A stretch of DNA of 36,068 nt, from positions 1 to 36,068 of the forward strand of contig JANWYD010000030.1 of NCBI GenBank assembly GCA_025057155.1, in the 5' to 3' direction. The DNA comes from Chloroflexaceae bacterium. Its GTDB lineage: Bacteria; Chloroflexota; Chloroflexia; Chloroflexales; Chloroflexaceae. The position numbers and the translations under genes were made by a program. This document shows, in pieces, positions 1-7,284 of the stretch (position 1 is its first letter; the number at the start of each line of letters is the position of its first letter). The notes under the pieces are model-generated. The model searched no databases and was not told the origin of the DNA. It saw nothing but the letters and a program-made list of their open reading frames with translations.

Positions 1-201
1 TTGATCGGCATCGGCGTGGCCCTGGTGGGGCTGGGGTTGCTGTTCCTGCTCCTGGGGCGCGTGCCCTGGCTGGGGCGCCTGCCGGGCGACATTGTGATCG
101 AGCGCCCGGGCCTTACCGTCTACATCCCCCTCGGAACCATGCTCCTCATCAGTCTGGTGCTGACCCTCCTGGCGAACCTGATCGGGCGCTTCTGGCGCTA
201 G
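1..201 (+). CDS. DUF2905 family small membrane protein (possibly 5'-truncated)
   Basis: A 66-residue protein with two hydrophobic segments (about residues 2-19 and 42-61) joined by a short polar loop. The loop carries the LGRLPGDI motif followed by an aromatic/proline turn, which I recognise as typical of DUF2905. Family members are about 65-75 residues, so nearly the whole gene is present. The first codon of the window is TTG, which could be the real start, or the gene may begin a few codons to the left. Function is not established for the family; it is an integral membrane protein with both ends probably on the same side. The next gene is almost 300 bases away, so co-transcription with it cannot be judged. 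Confidence 0.75.
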   Translation: MIGIGVALVGLGLLFLLLGRVPWLGRLPGDIVIERPGLTVYIPLGTMLLISLVLTLLANLIGRFWR

Positions 202-274
202 GCGCCTCCCACCCCCACCTTTTGCATGGGGCGGGTCCGGCTCTCCTGCCCGGCCCCCGCCCCCGGCTGGGGTT

Positions 275-294
275 GGGGTAACCCGGTTTCCCCC
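275..294. repeat. Dispersed palindrome family A, degenerate copy
   Basis: GGGGTAACCCGGTTTCCCC, an imperfect hairpin matching the family found at many intergenic sites in this window. Confidence 0.5.
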
Positions 295-399
295 CCACCC
301 CTCTAGCCAGCCACGGGTCAACTCGTCGCCTCCCATCGGGCAGGGTGACGAGAACGCCTGCTGGCCGCTTGCCCCGTCGGAATGGAAAGCGCCATCATC

Positions 400-415
400 T
401 GTGACAAATGTCGCA
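400..415. promoter_or_regulatory. CRP/FNR-type operator candidate
   Basis: TGTGACAAATGTCGCA reads as TGTGA-N6-TCGCA, one base from the CRP consensus TGTGA-N6-TCACA. A weak -10-like hexamer TACGCT lies at 437-442. A transcript starting seven bases after it would put the centre of the site (407.5) at -41.5, the class II activator position. The downstream genes look like nitric-oxide or redox functions, which CRP/FNR-family regulators commonly control. The site is read by eye and the regulator is unknown. Confidence 0.45.
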
Positions 416-490
416 GGCATGACCGCCAGAACCGGGTACGCTATGCCCAACGCTGCCCTGTAGATACGCGAACGTACCTGGAGGCTCCGA

Positions 491-1717
491 ATGACCATGC
501 CCGCATCCGCATCGCTCAGCCGGCGCGCCCTGCTGGTCCGCGCGCTTCTGGCGGCAGGCGTGCTGGCGCTGCTGCTCGGCGCCATCTGGGGCGGCTTGCT
601 GCGACTGGGCTGGGCGTTGCCGACGCCTCGCTCTGACCTGGCGGCCCTGCACGGCCCGCTCTTCGTCTGCGGGATGCTGGGGACGGTGATCGGTCTGGAA
701 CGGGCCGTGGCCCTGGGGCGGCCCTGGGCCTTCAGCGGCCCGCTCCTCGCCATGGCTGGCGGCCTGGGGCTGCTGGCCGGCCTGCCGGCCAGTCTGGGCG
801 CCCTGCTTATCACCGCTGGCAGCCTGGGCCTGCTGCTGGTCTTCGCCGTGCTCGTCCGGCGCCAGCCGGCCCGCTTTGTCGTCACCATGGCCCTGGGCGC
901 GGCGGCCTGGCTGGTTGGGAATCTCCTCTGGCTGGTTGGCCGGCCCCTGGCGGTGGCCTCCTTCTGGTGGGCCGGCTTTCTCGTGCTAACGATCCTCGGC
1001 GAACGGCTCGAACTGGGACGCCTGCGGCAGCTTCCGGCGCGGGCGCTGCGGATCTTCGTCCTCGGCGTTGCCACGTTGCTGCTCGGCCTGGGAGCGACCC
1101 CGATCGCTTACGGGGCTGGTGCACGGCTCAGCGGCGCCGGTTTTGTCATTCTCGGACTCTGGCTGCTGGCGTTTGACATCGCCCGGCGTACCGTTCGGCG
1201 AGCGGGGTTGCCCCGCTTCACCGCCGTGTGCATCCTCTCGGGGAGCGTCTGGCTGGCGGTCGCGGGGGGCATCGCCCTGAGCGCAGGCGCGGTCTACGCG
1301 GGGCCGGTATACGACGCCCTGCTGCACGCCGTGTTCGTCGGCTTCGTCTTCGCCATGATCTTCGGCCACGCGCCGATCATTATTCCCGCCCTGTTGCAGA
1401 TCCCTCTGGCCTTCAATCGCTGGAGCTACCTGCCCCTCGTGGCGCTCCACCTGTCGCTGCTCCTGCGCGTTGCCGGCGACCTGACGTTGCGCCTCGACCT
1501 CCGCCGCTGGGGCGGGATGCTCAACGCGCTGGCCATCGCGCTCTTTCTCCTGCTAACCCTTGCCAGCGCGCTCCGGGCGCGCCGGCAGCCGAAACATAGC
1601 GCCTCGCCCAGTGAAACGCCGGTCTTTCCGCCTTCCACGGCAGGGATCGACCCGGCCACGGCGCGAAACCCCGACGATGGTCGCATCATCAAGGAGGTGC
1701 AGGATGGCAGGACGTGA
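491..1717 (+). CDS. NnrS-like polytopic membrane protein
   Basis: A 408-residue protein, almost wholly hydrophobic, with about 11-12 predicted membrane helices and a polar C-terminal tail from about residue 360. Conserved-looking histidines sit in or at helices: H54 in the HGPLFVCGMLGT segment, H279 in LLHAVFVGFVF and H293 in the following FGHAPII segment. This pattern resembles NnrS-type proteins, haem- and copper-containing membrane proteins linked to nitric-oxide stress and denitrification. I am less sure of the exact family than of the membrane topology. A Shine-Dalgarno GGAGG lies at 480-484, six bases before the ATG. The 3' end overlaps the DUF2249 gene by 14 bases, so the two are translationally coupled. 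DUF2249 and globin neighbours support a role in handling NO or oxidised nitrogen species. Confidence 0.6.
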   Translation: MTMPASASLSRRALLVRALLAAGVLALLLGAIWGGLLRLGWALPTPRSDLAALHGPLFVCGMLGTVIGLERAVALGRPWAFSGPLLAMAGGLGLLAGLPASLGALLITAGSLGLLLVFAVLVRRQPARFVVTMALGAAAWLVGNLLWLVGRPLAVASFWWAGFLVLTILGERLELGRLRQLPARALRIFVLGVATLLLGLGATPIAYGAGARLSGAGFVILGLWLLAFDIARRTVRRAGLPRFTAVCILSGSVWLAVAGGIALSAGAVYAGPVYDALLHAVFVGFVFAMIFGHAPIIIPALLQIPLAFNRWSYLPLVALHLSLLLRVAGDLTLRLDLRRWGGMLNALAIALFLLLTLASALRARRQPKHSASPSETPVFPPSTAGIDPATARNPDDGRIIKEVQDGRT

Positions 1718-2057
1718 CAACAGGCTCAGGGCTGACAACCCCCACGCGCAACTGGTTCCAGATGCGGACCACGCTTCCGCAACGGATGACGACGCGGCAC
1801 TGCGCGTCACAGCCTCGGCGGCGCGCGAGCAGGCGCTCGATGTGCGCGGCTTGCCCTGCTCGATGCGCCGCGCGCAGGTCTACGCGGCTGCGGCGGCGCT
1901 GCAACCTGGCGAGAGCTTCGTGTTTATCAATGATCACGACCCGCGCCACCTGCACCTGCTCCTCTGCGAGACCTTCGGGGTCGCCTGGAGCTGGGACTAC
2001 GAGGAGGCCGGCCCCGAGCGGTACGCCGTGCGCGTTGGCCGGCCGGGCCAGCAGTGA
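1704..2057 (+). CDS. DUF2249 domain protein
   Basis: A 117-residue soluble protein. After a polar N-terminal tail of about 40 residues comes a DUF2249 domain: LDVRGLPCSMRRAQVY (about 49-64), then GESFVFINDHDPRHL (about 73-87), and WSWDYEEAGPERYAVRV near the C-terminus. The N-D-H-D-P and G-P-E blocks are the family hallmarks. DUF2249 has a TusA-like fold and occurs next to NnrS, hemerythrin, globin and nitrite/NO reductase genes. The molecular role is unsettled. The start ATG at 1704 has a very strong Shine-Dalgarno AAGGAGG at 1691-1697, inside the end of the upstream gene. It is the middle gene of a three-gene operon, with 112 bases before the next start. Confidence 0.8.
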   Translation: MAGRDNRLRADNPHAQLVPDADHASATDDDAALRVTASAAREQALDVRGLPCSMRRAQVYAAAAALQPGESFVFINDHDPRHLHLLLCETFGVAWSWDYEEAGPERYAVRVGRPGQQ

Positions 2058-2169
2058 AAGCTGCCGCCGTCGAGCATATGCATGTGGCAGGCCGGAGGGG
2101 TGCGGGGAAACTGGATTTCTCCCTGCACCCGGACCCGGAAGATGAGTTTGTCTGCCTGGAGGTGCAGGC

Positions 2170-3051
2170 ATGGATGCGCCCGATCTTGAACTTCGCGAGC
2201 TCATGCCCGAACCGGAGGAAGCCTGGCGCCGGTTGCTCCGTTTCGTGGGATGGAATGCGCGCGACCGGGCCGCAGCGGCGCGCACCAGCGCGGCGCTGCT
2301 CAAACAGGCGCACCGGCTGGTGGTTGACGTGTACGATCATCTGGCCCGTGTCCCCGAAACCGCGGCCATCCTGGGCTGGGAACACCATATTGACGAAAAG
2401 CACCTGGAAGAGCGCCGGCGCTTTTTCACCCTCTGGCTGGCCCGAACAATCGGCCTGGATACCAGCGACGAGTTTGCCGCATACCTCTTCTACGCCGGGA
2501 AGGCCCATGCCGGCCATGGCGCGCGGCACATTCACACCCCGCCCGACTATGTCACCGCCTCGATCGGCCTGGTGCAGGCCGCCTTCGCCAACACTCTGGC
2601 GCACGAGGACCTTTCGGCGGAAGTGATCGGCAACGCTATGGCGGCCTGGAGCAAATATCTCAGCGTGCAACTCAACCAGATGCTGCTCGGCTACCGCGCC
2701 GCCCAGGAACTGCGGAACGGTGCGCTGGCGGTGCGCTGCACGGTTTTCGGGCGCCTGCGCCCGCTGCTGGGAACCCAGGAGATTGAGGTGCTGGTCGCTC
2801 CCGGAGCCTGTATCGGCGACGTGGCGCGCAAAGTGTTCAACTACTTCCCTCAGGCCCGCGCCGAGGCGCTCGAGCGCGTCTGGCGCGCCGAAGACAGGAG
2901 CGATGCGCTCTGGGTGGAGGTTGTTCCCGCATACGTGCCCCGCCCCGGCTGGCGCATTCTGCACAATGGCCGGGAGGTGCGCTACCACGGCGGCTTTGCC
3001 GCCCCCGTCCAGGCCGGCGATGAGGTGGCGGTGTTTCCCCCTGGACGGTAA
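2170..3051 (+). CDS. Protoglobin fused to MoaD/ThiS-like ubiquitin-fold domain
   Basis: A 293-residue two-domain protein. Residues about 15-180 are all-helical and resemble protoglobin/globin-coupled-sensor domains. A histidine-rich helix (H113, H116, H120, H122) is followed by TPPDYVTASIG, the usual position just after the proximal haem histidine; I cannot say which histidine binds the iron. Residues about 185-293 look like a MoaD/ThiS beta-grasp domain: VRCTVFGRLRPLLG, then LHNGREVRYHGG, then AGDEVAVFPPGR at the C-terminus. Canonical sulfur carriers end in Gly-Gly, but this one ends Pro-Pro-Gly-Arg, so it probably cannot be adenylated in the usual way. GGAGG at 2158-2162 supports the start. 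It is the last gene of the NnrS-like/DUF2249 operon, so NO or O2 binding is the likely role, with the second domain of unknown purpose. Confidence 0.72.
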   Translation: MDAPDLELRELMPEPEEAWRRLLRFVGWNARDRAAAARTSAALLKQAHRLVVDVYDHLARVPETAAILGWEHHIDEKHLEERRRFFTLWLARTIGLDTSDEFAAYLFYAGKAHAGHGARHIHTPPDYVTASIGLVQAAFANTLAHEDLSAEVIGNAMAAWSKYLSVQLNQMLLGYRAAQELRNGALAVRCTVFGRLRPLLGTQEIEVLVAPGACIGDVARKVFNYFPQARAEALERVWRAEDRSDALWVEVVPAYVPRPGWRILHNGREVRYHGGFAAPVQAGDEVAVFPPGR

Positions 3052-3054
3052 GAA

Positions 3055-3085
3055 GGCAATCCTGAGGGCAATCCTCAGGATTGCC
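3055..3085. repeat. Perfect 12-bp stem-loop after the globin gene (family B palindrome)
   Basis: GGCAATCCTGAG (3055-3066) pairs perfectly with CTCAGGATTGCC (3074-3085) around a 7-base loop, four bases after the globin stop. There is no T-run, so it may be a repeat, an mRNA-stabilising hairpin or a weak terminator. Related sequences occur at 12437, 33511 and 35951. Confidence 0.6.
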
Positions 3086-3121
3086 CTACATCCCTGACCG
3101 TCCTCATCCATCCTCAAGATA

Positions 3122-3130
3122 TGCTATAAT
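3122..3130 (+). promoter_or_regulatory. Extended -10 promoter of rpsO
   Basis: TGCTATAAT is a perfect TGn extended -10 element. No good -35 is seen 16-18 bases upstream, which is usual for extended -10 promoters. Transcription would start near 3137 and give a leader of about 60 bases. Confidence 0.65.
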
Positions 3131-3150
3131 TATGTAACCGAGAAAGCACA

Positions 3151-3177
3151 GAACGGCGGGCTGCGCCAGGCCCGTTC
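3151..3177 (+). promoter_or_regulatory. rpsO leader hairpin (possible S15 autoregulatory element)
   Basis: GAACGG (3151-3156) pairs with CCGTTC (3172-3177), with further internal G-C pairing, just ahead of the Shine-Dalgarno GGGAGGA at 3188-3194. S15 is known to repress its own translation by binding structured leaders that differ between phyla. Applying that here is inference. Confidence 0.35.
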
Positions 3178-3198
3178 GCGATTATCCGGGAGGAATGG

Positions 3199-3468
3199 AT
3201 GGCGCTTGAAAAGGACGAAAAGCAGCACATTATCGGCGATTACCAGGTTCACGGCAGTGATACCGGCTCGCCAGAAGTGCAGGTGGCGCTGCTTACGGAA
3301 CGGATCAATCAACTGATCGAGCATCTACGGATTCACATTCACGATCATCACTCGCGTCGCGGTCTGCTAAAACTGGTTGGTCGTCGTCGTCGTTTGCTCA
3401 ATTATTTGCAGACTCGCGACAAGGAGCGTTATCGCGTCCTGATCGATCGTCTCGGTCTGCGCCGCTAG
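3199..3468 (+). CDS. rpsO: 30S ribosomal protein S15
   Basis: An 89-residue protein of exactly the usual S15 length. The diagnostic segments are visible: H[12 protein letters not shown] at about 19-30, then the H[10 protein letters not shown] region at about 47-57 that contacts 16S rRNA helices, and a basic C-terminus ending RLGLRR. S15 is a primary binder of the central domain of 16S rRNA in small-subunit assembly. The start at 3199 follows GGGAGGA (3188-3194) at four to five bases. An overlapping ATG at 3195 opens only a four-codon frame (stop at 3207-3209), so it is not the start. It lies upstream of pnp, the standard bacterial order, but a terminator sits between them. Confidence 0.97.
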   Translation: MALEKDEKQHIIGDYQVHGSDTGSPEVQVALLTERINQLIEHLRIHIHDHHSRRGLLKLVGRRRRLLNYLQTRDKERYRVLIDRLGLRR

Positions 3469-3499
3469 GCGGTTGAAGCGATGGTTCGATTGTGAACGC

Positions 3500-3547
3500 C
3501 ACGGGGGTTCCGGCATAGATGCAGCGCCGGCACTCCCGTGTTGTTTT
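3500..3547 (+). terminator. Rho-independent terminator of rpsO
   Basis: A 15-bp stem (3500-3514 with 3526-3540, one G-U wobble and one mismatch) with an 11-base loop, followed immediately by TTGTTTT. It lies 32 bases after the rpsO stop. Confidence 0.7.
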
Positions 3548-3855
3548 CCCGATGGAGGATGTTCGGGATTGGAGCGTGTGCAGGGGCCGTTGGTCCGTTC
3601 ACAGGCTCCAGTGCCGAACCCTCCTCCTCGGGAGCAGCTATTGGGCGCCGCGCGCGGAAATCTCCGCCGCGGCAGGAAAAACCTATCTCAAAACGCGCGG
3701 CTGCTGCGTGGGGAAACCCTGTTTCCCCACGCCTCGCCCATCCGGGAACGGCCAGGAGTGCAAGTCTCCGGCTTGTGCGCGAGATTGAGGAGACGGCGCT
3801 CCTCCTCGCAGAGGTTTTGAGATAGTTTCTCAGTGCAGGAGGGTAACACACATCT
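3548..3855 (+). promoter_or_regulatory. pnp leader region with nested inverted repeats
   Basis: About 300 bases without a credible gene. A 12-base inverted repeat CTATCTCAAAAC (3683-3694) / GTTTTGAGATAG (3814-3825) encloses a perfect hairpin at 3708-3730. If transcribed, the two arms would form a large stem just upstream of the pnp Shine-Dalgarno AGGAGGG (3837-3843). PNPase is known to autoregulate through its leader in enterobacteria. A similar role here is a guess. Confidence 0.4.
3708..3730. repeat. Dispersed palindrome family A, perfect copy
   Basis: GTGGGGAAAC (3708-3717), loop CCT, GTTTCCCCAC (3721-3730): a perfect 10-bp stem. Confidence 0.75.
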
Positions 3856-6093
3856 ATGACAGAACGACAGATCTTCTCGGTCAGCGCCGAGATTGCCGGC
3901 CGCACCCTTACGCTGGAGGCCGGCAGGTTCGCCGAACAGGCCGATGGGGCGGTGACCGTGCGCTATGGCGATACGATGGTGCTTGCCACCGTCGTCGCCT
4001 CCAAGGAAGTGCGGGAAGGAACGGATTTCTTTCCCCTGACCGTAGATTATGAGGAAAAGATGTACGCCGCCGGGAAGATCCCCGGCAACTTCTTCAAACG
4101 CGAGAGCCGACCGACCACCACTGCCATCCTCATCTCCCGTCTCACCGATCGCCCGTTGCGCCCGCTCTTCCCCAGGGGCTATACTAACGAAGTGCAGGTG
4201 ATTGTTACCACGTTCTCCATCGACATGGTGAACGACCCCAGCCCGCTGGCGATAATTGGCGCGTCGGCGGCCCTGGCCATCAGCGACATTCCCTTCCTCG
4301 GCCCCGTCGGCGGAGTGCAGATGGGGATGATCGATGGGCAACTGGTGGTGAATCCCTCGATGGCCGATATGCCCCGCAGCGCGCTCGACCTGATGGTCGC
4401 CGGTACGAAGGACGCCGTGCTGATGGTCGAGGCCGGCGCCAACGAACTCTCCGAAGAAGATATGCTGCGCGCTGTGCAGGAGGGTCACGCCGTCTGCCGC
4501 CAGCTCTGCGAATTGCAGGAGGAGCTGGTGCGTCTCTGCGGCAAACCCAAGCGCGAGTTTACGCCCCCCGTCACCGACACGTCGCTGCAAGACGCTGTCA
4601 GCGCATGGCTGGGCCACCGGCTCCGCGATGCTGTGCGCAGCCCGGTGAAGCAGGAGCGTGAGGCGCGCACCAATGCGCTCAAGGAGGAGACGATCGCCCA
4701 CTTCATCGCCGATGAGCCGGAGGAGGAGATCCCCGCTCGCAGCAAGGAGGTGGGCAAGGTCTTCGAGAACCTGCTCAAGGAGGAGGTGCGGCGAGCTATT
4801 CTCGAGGAAGGCATCCGCGTGGACGGTCGCGCCCCTGATGAGATCCGCCCCATCAGCGTCGAAGTTGGCATCATCCCCCGTGTTCACGGCTCGGCCCTCT
4901 TCACCCGCGGGCAGACCCAGGTGCTGACCATCACCACCCTGGGCGCCCCCGGCGAAGAGCAGCGCCTCGACGATCTGGGCATCGAAACGACCAAGCGCTA
5001 CATCCATCACTACAACTTCCCGCCCTTCTCCACTGGCGAAGTGCGCCGCCTTGGCGCGCCGCGCCGCCGCGACATCGGCCACGGCGCGCTTGCCGAACGC
5101 TCGCTTTACGCCGTGCTGCCGCCGCAGGAGGAGTTCCCTTATACCATGCGCCTGGTCTCCGAGGTGCTCTCCTCGAATGGCTCGTCTTCAATGGCCTCGG
5201 TCTGCGGCTCCTCGTTGAGCCTTATGGATGCCGGCGTGCCCATCCGCGCCGCTGTGGCCGGCGTGGCCATGGGCCTCATCACCGGCGAGAACGGCCAGTA
5301 CCGCATCCTGACCGACATCCAGGGCATCGAGGATGCCCTCGGCGACATGGACTTTAAGGTCGCCGGCACCGCCAGGGGCGTAACCGGGCTGCAAATGGAT
5401 ATCAAGACCACCGGAGTCACCTTCGAGATTATGCGTGAGGCGTTCGCCCAGGCCCGCGCGGGGCGCCTGTTCATCCTCGAGAAGATGAACCAGGTGATCA
5501 GCGCGCCGCGCAAGGAGCTGTCCATCTACGCCCCGCGCATCATCACTTTGCAGATCCCGGTGGACAAGATCGGCACCCTTATCGGACCGGGCGGCAAGAC
5601 GATCCGTGGCATCGTGGACGCCACCGGCGCGCAGGTGGACGTGGAGGACGATGGCCGCGTCTTTATCACCACCGCCGATGGCGAGGCCGCCAGGCAGGCC
5701 GTGGCTATGGTCGAGGCGCTGACCCGCGAGGCCAAGGTCGGCGATATCTTCCTGGGCCGGGTAGTGAGCATCAAGCCCTTTGGCGCCTTCGTCAACATCC
5801 TTCCCGGCAAGGACGGCATGGTGCACGTGAGTGAGCTGGCCGAACAGCGGGTGGAGAATGTCGAAGATGTGGTGCAACTGGGCGATGAGATCAATGTTAT
5901 GGTGATAGACATCGATCCCGCTACCGGCAAGATCAGCCTGAGCCGCCGCGCCGTGCTCACCGGCGAGACCCCGGAGGATCGCAAGGCCGCCGGCGCCGCC
6001 CCTCGCAGCGGCGGCTCGCGCTCCGAGCGGGGCGGCCCCTCGCGCGATGGCGGCGATCGTCCCCGTCCGCGCCGGCGCGACGAGGGACGCTGA
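3856..6093 (+). CDS. pnp: Polyribonucleotide nucleotidyltransferase (PNPase)
   Basis: A 745-residue protein with the full PNPase order: first RNase PH domain (about 1-140, with the FFKRESRPTTTAILISRL region), helical linker, second RNase PH domain (about 315-550, with TRGQTQVL and the catalytic SNGSSSMASVCGSSLSLMDAG region), KH domain (GxxG as IGPGGKT near residue 575) and S1 domain (about 627-697, GRVVSIKPFGAFVNI). A polar tail rich in Gly, Arg, Ser and Asp follows. It is a phosphorolytic 3'-5' exoribonuclease, active as a trimer and central to mRNA decay. AGGAGGG precedes the ATG by about 12 bases, slightly long. No frameshift or missing catalytic block is seen. Confidence 0.97.
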   Translation: MTERQIFSVSAEIAGRTLTLEAGRFAEQADGAVTVRYGDTMVLATVVASKEVREGTDFFPLTVDYEEKMYAAGKIPGNFFKRESRPTTTAILISRLTDRPLRPLFPRGYTNEVQVIVTTFSIDMVNDPSPLAIIGASAALAISDIPFLGPVGGVQMGMIDGQLVVNPSMADMPRSALDLMVAGTKDAVLMVEAGANELSEEDMLRAVQEGHAVCRQLCELQEELVRLCGKPKREFTPPVTDTSLQDAVSAWLGHRLRDAVRSPVKQEREARTNALKEETIAHFIADEPEEEIPARSKEVGKVFENLLKEEVRRAILEEGIRVDGRAPDEIRPISVEVGIIPRVHGSALFTRGQTQVLTITTLGAPGEEQRLDDLGIETTKRYIHHYNFPPFSTGEVRRLGAPRRRDIGHGALAERSLYAVLPPQEEFPYTMRLVSEVLSSNGSSSMASVCGSSLSLMDAGVPIRAAVAGVAMGLITGENGQYRILTDIQGIEDALGDMDFKVAGTARGVTGLQMDIKTTGVTFEIMREAFAQARAGRLFILEKMNQVISAPRKELSIYAPRIITLQIPVDKIGTLIGPGGKTIRGIVDATGAQVDVEDDGRVFITTADGEAARQAVAMVEALTREAKVGDIFLGRVVSIKPFGAFVNILPGKDGMVHVSELAEQRVENVEDVVQLGDEINVMVIDIDPATGKISLSRRAVLTGETPEDRKAAGAAPRSGGSRSERGGPSRDGGDRPRPRRRDEGR

Positions 6094-6114
6094 GGTCGGG
6101 TCGCGCTCCAGTAA

Positions 6115-6147
6115 GGCCGAAGGATTGGCTGCGCCAATCCTTCGGCC
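6115..6147. terminator. Strong hairpin after pnp (terminator-like)
   Basis: GGCCGAAGGATTGGC (6115-6129) pairs perfectly with GCCAATCCTTCGGCC (6133-6147) around a TGC loop: a 15-bp perfect stem 21 bases after the pnp stop. No T-run follows, so it may be a 3'-end stabiliser or a factor-dependent termination site. Confidence 0.5.
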
Positions 6148-6168
6148 CTGCCAGTCAACAATGGGCCT

Positions 6169-6996
6169 ATGCATCCTCACTACCTCGACTTTGGCGGCGC
6201 CGGCCCGCTGATGCACCTGGCGCCGGCGAATGGCTTTCCGCCTGAAACGTACCGCCCATTGGCAGCCTGCCTGACCCCGCACTACCACGTCCTTGGCTAT
6301 CGCCCGCGGCCCCTCTGGGCCGGCAGCGCCCCGCCCGACGTGCGCGCCTGGCGCGACCTGGCTCGCGATATGCTCGATGATCTGCGACGGGTCGCCAATG
6401 GCCCGCTGATCGGCGTTGGCCATTCCCTCGGCGGCATCCTCACCCTCTACTGCGCCGTGCACCGGCCCGACCTGTTTCGCGGGGTCGCCTTGCTCGACCC
6501 GGTGATCTTTCCCCGCCATCTCCTGCCCCTGCTCTGGGCCGGTCGCCGGCTCGGGTTGCACCGGCGCTTCCCCATTGCCCGTGGCGCCGCGCGACGGCGC
6601 GACCGTTTCGCCAGCCGCGACGAGGCCCGCGCCCGCTTTCGGGGTCGCGGCGTCTTCGCCAACTTTACCCCCGAGGCCCTCGAAGGTTACCTGGAGGGCG
6701 CCCTTCGCCCCGCGCCCGACGGCGGGCTGACCCTGGCCTGGCCCCGCGCCTGGGAGGCCCATATCTTCTCGCTCATCCCCGTGGACACCTGGAACGCTCT
6801 CGGCCGCCTGCGCGTCCCCTTGCTGCTCCTGCGAGGCAGGCACTCCGACCTGATCATTGACCGCTCCTGGCGCGAGTTCCAGCAGCGCCTGCCCCACGCC
6901 CGCCTGATCGAGCTTGACGCCGGCCATATGGCGCCGATGGAACGCCCCGCCGATGTCGCCGCCGCCGTCCTGGAGTGGGCCGCTGGCCTGCCCTGA
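6169..6996 (+). CDS. Alpha/beta hydrolase
   Basis: A 275-residue protein with the alpha/beta-hydrolase fold. The nucleophile elbow GHSLGG has Ser86, preceded by the beta strand PLIGVG. The acid residue probably lies in the RGRHSDLI segment (Asp about 227), and the catalytic His is in DAGHMAP near residue 249. The N-terminal H-L-A-P-A-N-G-F-P segment is the usual oxyanion-side H-G-x-P position. A basic, arginine-rich stretch (about 125-160) forms the cap domain. Substrate cannot be told from sequence; esterases, lipases and acyl-transfer enzymes share these features. The Shine-Dalgarno is poor. It follows pnp by 75 bases with a strong hairpin between, so it may be a separate transcript. Confidence 0.85.
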   Translation: MHPHYLDFGGAGPLMHLAPANGFPPETYRPLAACLTPHYHVLGYRPRPLWAGSAPPDVRAWRDLARDMLDDLRRVANGPLIGVGHSLGGILTLYCAVHRPDLFRGVALLDPVIFPRHLLPLLWAGRRLGLHRRFPIARGAARRRDRFASRDEARARFRGRGVFANFTPEALEGYLEGALRPAPDGGLTLAWPRAWEAHIFSLIPVDTWNALGRLRVPLLLLRGRHSDLIIDRSWREFQQRLPHARLIELDAGHMAPMERPADVAAAVLEWAAGLP

Positions 6997-7071
6997 GGCC
7001 CGTGCGGATGCCCCCTTCCGGAGGGTCTGGGAGGGCGTTGCCTTCCCAGGAAACTTCTTCTTCACCCCTGG

Positions 7072-7210
7072 TAGTCTCTGAATGAGGCTTCCTTGCATTT
7101 CTGCCCCCCTCCCAAACTCCCCCCGTTGGAGGGAGGAGCCGGACTTCCTCCCCCAGCGGGGGAGGGTTGGGGAGCGGGCGGAGTGGCCGAAAAACTTCGT
7201 TCACAGAGTA
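7072..7210. mobile_element. MITE-like element, copy 1
   Basis: Bounded by TAGTCTCTGAA on the left and TTCACAGAGTA on the right, which are inverted repeats of each other with one mismatch. The core carries the paired C-rich/G-rich blocks CCTCCC...GGGGGAGGGTTGGGGAG. It shares ends and core with the element at 14965-15079. No transposase is encoded. It occupies most of the spacer between the hydrolase and MaoC genes. Confidence 0.6.
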
Positions 7211-7284
7211 TTAGGGTGTAACCGCACCGCATAGGATATAGAGGCAACTCTCCAATTTCTTTGGCGCCACAGCAGGAGCAAACC

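Larger units (their letters stand above)
202..490. other. Non-coding spacer with a dispersed palindrome and a regulatory region
   Basis: No convincing gene. It holds a degenerate copy of the GGGAAACC/GGTTTCCC dispersed palindrome at about 275-294. A loose inverted repeat pairs CTCGTC near 321-336 with GACGAG near 347-352. The CRP/FNR-like site and a possible -10 box upstream of the membrane-protein gene lie near its right end. An 84-codon frame starting at 382 overlaps the next gene and looks fortuitous. Confidence 0.6.

Noticed and set aside
382-636. Small frame with a CDKC motif at the start of the NnrS-like gene
   Set aside because: It overlaps the membrane-protein gene for most of its length, has an Arg/Ala-rich out-of-frame composition and a poor start; its CxxC is probably chance.
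2054-2626. Frame overlapping the globin gene, starting at a GTG after the DUF2249 gene
   Set aside because: The globin frame has recognisable domains and the better Shine-Dalgarno; this frame is out of phase with it and contains a degenerate family A palindrome at about 2103-2123.
5188-7098. A 636-codon open frame on the minus strand opposite pnp and the hydrolase gene
   Set aside because: It lies antisense to two well-identified genes, has repetitive Gly/Ala/Gln/His composition typical of antisense GC-rich DNA, and no start signal or domain.
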